Made by a program: the position numbers and the translations under genes | In this document: piece after piece, positions 61,021 to 64,000 of the stretch | Numbering within the stretch: position 1 is the first letter of the stretch | How the letters are laid out: the number at the start of each line of letters is the position of its first letter | Notes under the pieces: model-generated | What the model was told of the DNA's origin: nothing | Seen by the model: the letters and a program-made list of their open reading frames with translations, nothing else | Databases searched by the model: none | Assembly (NCBI GenBank): GCA_033782935.1 | Contig: JAWQEG010001306.1 | Coordinates: 1 to 64,000, forward strand | Reading direction: 5' to 3' | Origin: Petrolisthes cinctipes | Lineage: Eukaryota > Arthropoda > Malacostraca > Decapoda > Porcellanidae | Length of the DNA: 64,000 bases

Positions 61021-64000
61021 ATATGTGAATGCATCTTCAATACCCGTTTATATCTCAAATTCAGGCTCAAAACACCCAAAAATTCGATATTTTGGGGTCC
61101 CAGAAGCGATCTGTACATGCCTACTCAATGCTAGAATATTTTCAAAATATAGGCTCAAAACAGGCTAAAAATCGATATTTTAGGTGCGTAAAGGCGATAT
61201 CTCAAATTCAGGCCCAAAACACCCGAAAATTCGATATTTTTGGTTCCCAGAAGCGATCTGTACATGCCTACTCCGTGTTCGAGTATTTTCAAAATACAGG
61301 CACAAAACATGCTCAAAATCGATGTTTTAGGTGCCAAAAAGTCGATATGTGCATGCATCTTTAATACCCGTTTCTATCTCAAATTCAGGCTCAAAACACC
61401 CGAAAATTCGATATTTAGGGGTCCCAGAAGCGATCTGTACATGCCTACTCAGTGCTAAAATATTTTCAAAATATAGGCTCAAAACATGCTAAAAATCGAT
61501 ATTTTTAGGTGCGTAAAGGCGATATCTCAAATTCAGGCCCAAAACACCCGAAAATTCGATATTTAGGGGTCCCAGAAGCGATCTGTATATGCCTACTCCT
61601 TGTTAGAGTATTTTCAAAATACAGGCCAAAAACATACTAAAAATCGATCTTTTAGGTGTCCAAAAGTCGATATGTGCATGCATCTTCTGTACCCGTTTAT
61701 ATCTCAAATATAACCGTTTATATCTCAAATTCAGGCTCAAAACACCCGAAAATTCGATATTTTGGGGTCCCAGAAGCGATCTGTACATGCCTACTCAGTG
61801 CTAGAATATTTTCAAAATATTGGCTCAAAACATGCTAAAAATCGATATTTTAGGTGCGTAAAGGCGATATCTCAAATTCAGGCCCAAAACACCCGAAAAT
61901 TCGATATTTTGGGGTCCCAGAAGCGATCTGAACATGCCTACTCCGTGTTAGAGTATTTTCAAAATACAGGCCCAAAACATGCTCAAAATCGATGTTTTAG
62001 GTGCCCAAAAGTCGATATGTGCATGCATCTTCTGTACCCGTTTATATCTCAAATTCTGGCCCTAAACACCCGAAAATTCGATATTTTGGGGTCCCAGAAG
62101 CGATCTGTACATGCCTACTCCGTGTTAGAGAATTTTCAAAATTCAGGCCCAAAACATGCTGAAAATCGATATTTTTGGTGCCCAAAGTCAATATGTGTAT
62201 GTATCTTCTGTACCCGTTTATATTTCAAATTCAGGCTCAAAACACCCGAAAATTCAATATTTTGGGGTCCCAGAAGCAATCTGTACATGCCTACTCAGTG
62301 CTAGAATATTTTCAAAATATAGGCTCAAAACATGCTAAAAATCGATATTTTAGGTGCGTAAAGGCGATATCTCAAATTCAGGCCCAAAACACCCGAAAAT
62401 TCGATATTTTGGGGTCCCAGAAGCGATCTGTACATGCCTACTCAGTGCTAGAATATTTTCAAAATATAGGCTCAAAACATGCTAAAAATCGATATTTTAG
62501 GTGCGTAAAGGCGATATCTCAAATTCAGGCCCAAAACACCCGAAAATTCGATATTTTGGGGTCCCAGAAGCGATCTGAACATGCCTACTCCGTGTTAGAG
62601 TATTTTCAAAATACAGGCCCAAAACATGCTCAAAATCGATGTTTTAGGTGCCCAAAAGTCGATATGTGCATGCATCTTCAGTAACCCGTTTATATCTCAA
62701 ATTCAGGCTCAGAACACCCGAAAATTCAATATTTTGGGGTCCCAGAAGCAATCTGTACATGCCTACTCAGTGCTAGAATATTTTCAAAATATAGGCTAAA
62801 AACATGCTAAAAATCGATATTTTAAGTGCCAAAAAGTCGATATCTCAGATTCAGTCCCAAAACACCCGAAAATTCAATATTTAGGGGTCCCAGAAGCGAT
62901 CTGTACATGCCTACTCCGTGTTAGAGTATTTTCAAAATACAGGCTAAAAACATACTGAAAATCGATCTTTTAGGTGCCCAAAATTCGATATGTGCATGCA
63001 TCTTCTGTTCCCGTTTATATCTCAAATTCTGGCCCTAAACAGCCGAAAATTCGATATTTTGGGGTCCCAGAAGCGATCTGTACATGCCTACTCCGTGTTA
63101 GAGTATTTTCAAAATTCAGGCCCAAAACATGCTGAAAATCGATATTTTTGGTGTCCAAAGTCAATATGTGTATGCATCTTCTATACTCGTTTATATCTCA
63201 AATGTAGGCTCAAAACACCCGAAAATTCGATATTTTGGGGTCCCAGAAGCAATCTGTACATGCCTACTCAGTGCTAGAATATTTTCAAAATATAGGCTAA
63301 AAACATGCTAAAAATCGAAATTTAGGTGCCAAAAAGTGGATATCTCAAATTGAGGCCCAAAACACCCGAAAATTCAATATTTAGGGGTCCCAAAAGCGAT
63401 CTCTACATGCCTACTCCGTGTTAGAGTATTTTCAATATACAGGCCAAAAACATACTGAAAATCGATCTTTTAGGTGCCCAAAAGTCGATATGTGCATGCA
63501 TCTTCTGCACCCGTTTATATCTCAAATTCAGGCCATAAACACCCGAAAATTCGATAATTTTGGGTCCCAGAAGCGATCTGTATATGCCTACTCCGTGTTA
63601 GAGAATTTTCAAAATTCAGGCCCAAAACATGCTGAAAATCGATATTTTTGGTGCCAAAAGTCAATATGTGTATGCATCTTTTGTACTCGTTTATATCTCA
63701 AATTCAGGCTCAAAACACTCGAAAATTCGATATTTTGGGTTCCCGAAGTGATCTGTACATGCCTACTCCGTGTTAGAGTATTTTTAATACAGGCCCAAAA
63801 CATGCTCAAAATCGTTGTTTTAGGTGCCCAAAAGTCGATATGTGCATGCATTCTCAGTACCCGTTTATATCTCAAATTCAGGCTCAAAACATCCGAAAAT
63901 TCGATATTTTGGGGTCCCAGAAGCGATCTGTACATGCCTACTCCGTGTTAGAGTATTTTCAAAATACAGGCCAAAAACATGCTAAAAATTGATATTTTAG
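61021..64000. repeat. Satellite end region, mosaic order
   Basis: The same monomer types as repeat C but in a mixed order that does not follow the 2,320-bp unit. Several 147-bp monomers with GGTGCGTAAAGGCG are adjacent. The array runs off the window. Confidence 0.8.

Larger units (their letters stand above)
18547..64000. repeat. Satellite array, about 45.5 kb, dimeric monomer of about 176 bp
   Basis: Head-to-tail repeats run to the window end. The monomer has half A (about 89 bp) starting GAAAATTCGATATTTTGGGG and half B (about 87 bp) starting GAAAATCGATATTTTAGGTG. The halves align along their length and both end in CAGGC(C/T)CAAAACA. Half A has TGTACATG and half B has TGCATGCA at matching positions. 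Shorter monomers of 158 bp lack 18 bp of half A, and monomers of 147 bp lack 29 bp of half B. Only the SINE at 46375-46707 interrupts it. Since 176 is not a multiple of 3, frames rotate between copies and no lasting coding frame exists. A centromeric or heterochromatic role is possible but not shown by sequence alone. Confidence 0.95.

Noticed and set aside
18671..64000. More than one hundred plus-strand reading frames of 60-213 residues with similar peptides, suggesting a repetitive protein family
   Set aside because: They occur in all three frames of the same monomers, shift frame with each 176-bp unit, lack conserved ends and start or stop at fixed places in the repeat. The conservation is of DNA, not of protein.
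18547..64000. A CRISPR array, given the regular repeats
   Set aside because: There are no unique spacers of constant length; the repeats are contiguous and 147-176 bp long in a eukaryotic context.

Overview
This window looks like nuclear DNA of an animal, most likely an arthropod and quite possibly a decapod crustacean (inference). The pointers are a GT-AG spliced gene coding for a secreted protein, degenerate TTAGG-type repeats (the arthropod telomere motif) in an intron, very dense di- and trinucleotide microsatellites, several kinds of non-LTR retrotransposon, a tRNA-derived SINE and about 45 kb of satellite DNA. Nothing in it suggests a bacterium, plasmid or virus.

Layout. (1) Bases 1-3110: a possible retroelement tail with a weak hammerhead-like core, a long (TA)n tract, and a minus-strand host gene whose three visible coding exons (3110-3020, 2084-1657, 1386-1215) join in frame with canonical splice sites and encode the first 230 residues of an unrecognised secreted, cysteine-containing protein. 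The remainder lies left of the window. (2) Bases 3109-14440: a minisatellite of (AC)n plus a short unique segment, broken into pieces at 3109-3453, 4921-5100 and 14360-14440 by later insertions. These are a 5'-truncated LINE (3454-4920), a minus-strand element with an intact 1058-residue reverse transcriptase carrying an N-terminal cysteine cluster and a restriction-like C-terminal region (5687-8863), two large (ACT)n arrays, and an intact endonuclease/reverse transcriptase LINE (10965-14012). (3) Bases 14444-18546: a third LINE, CR1-like, whose ORF1 has SAP-like, coiled-coil, SGNH-esterase-like and CCHC parts. A 649-bp PIF/Harbinger-type non-autonomous transposon sits inside ORF1 with a TTA target duplication, and ORF2 is cut off inside the reverse transcriptase by the satellite. 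(4) Bases 18547-64000: one continuous satellite that runs off the right edge.

The satellite is the largest object here. Its monomer of about 176 bp is a head-to-tail pair of two diverged halves of about 88 bp. Shorter 158-bp and 147-bp monomers come from two recurrent internal deletions. Monomers are arranged in near-identical higher-order repeats. In the left part (about 19.4-40.6 kb) a 4.87-kb unit occurs three times, and its middle copy has grown to 11.9 kb by extra copies of a 2.2-2.5-kb block. Shared single-base variants show the order of events. The right part (about 41-64 kb) has other periods: 1,344, 4,512, about 2,320, 374 and 500 bp. A tRNA-derived SINE at 46375-46707 interrupts one repeat, and paralogous empty sites downstream define its ends. 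The many short reading frames in the satellite are by-products of the repeat and not genes.

The genes do not form a pathway. One host gene is flanked by layered mobile elements, and the insertion order can largely be read from which element interrupts which.
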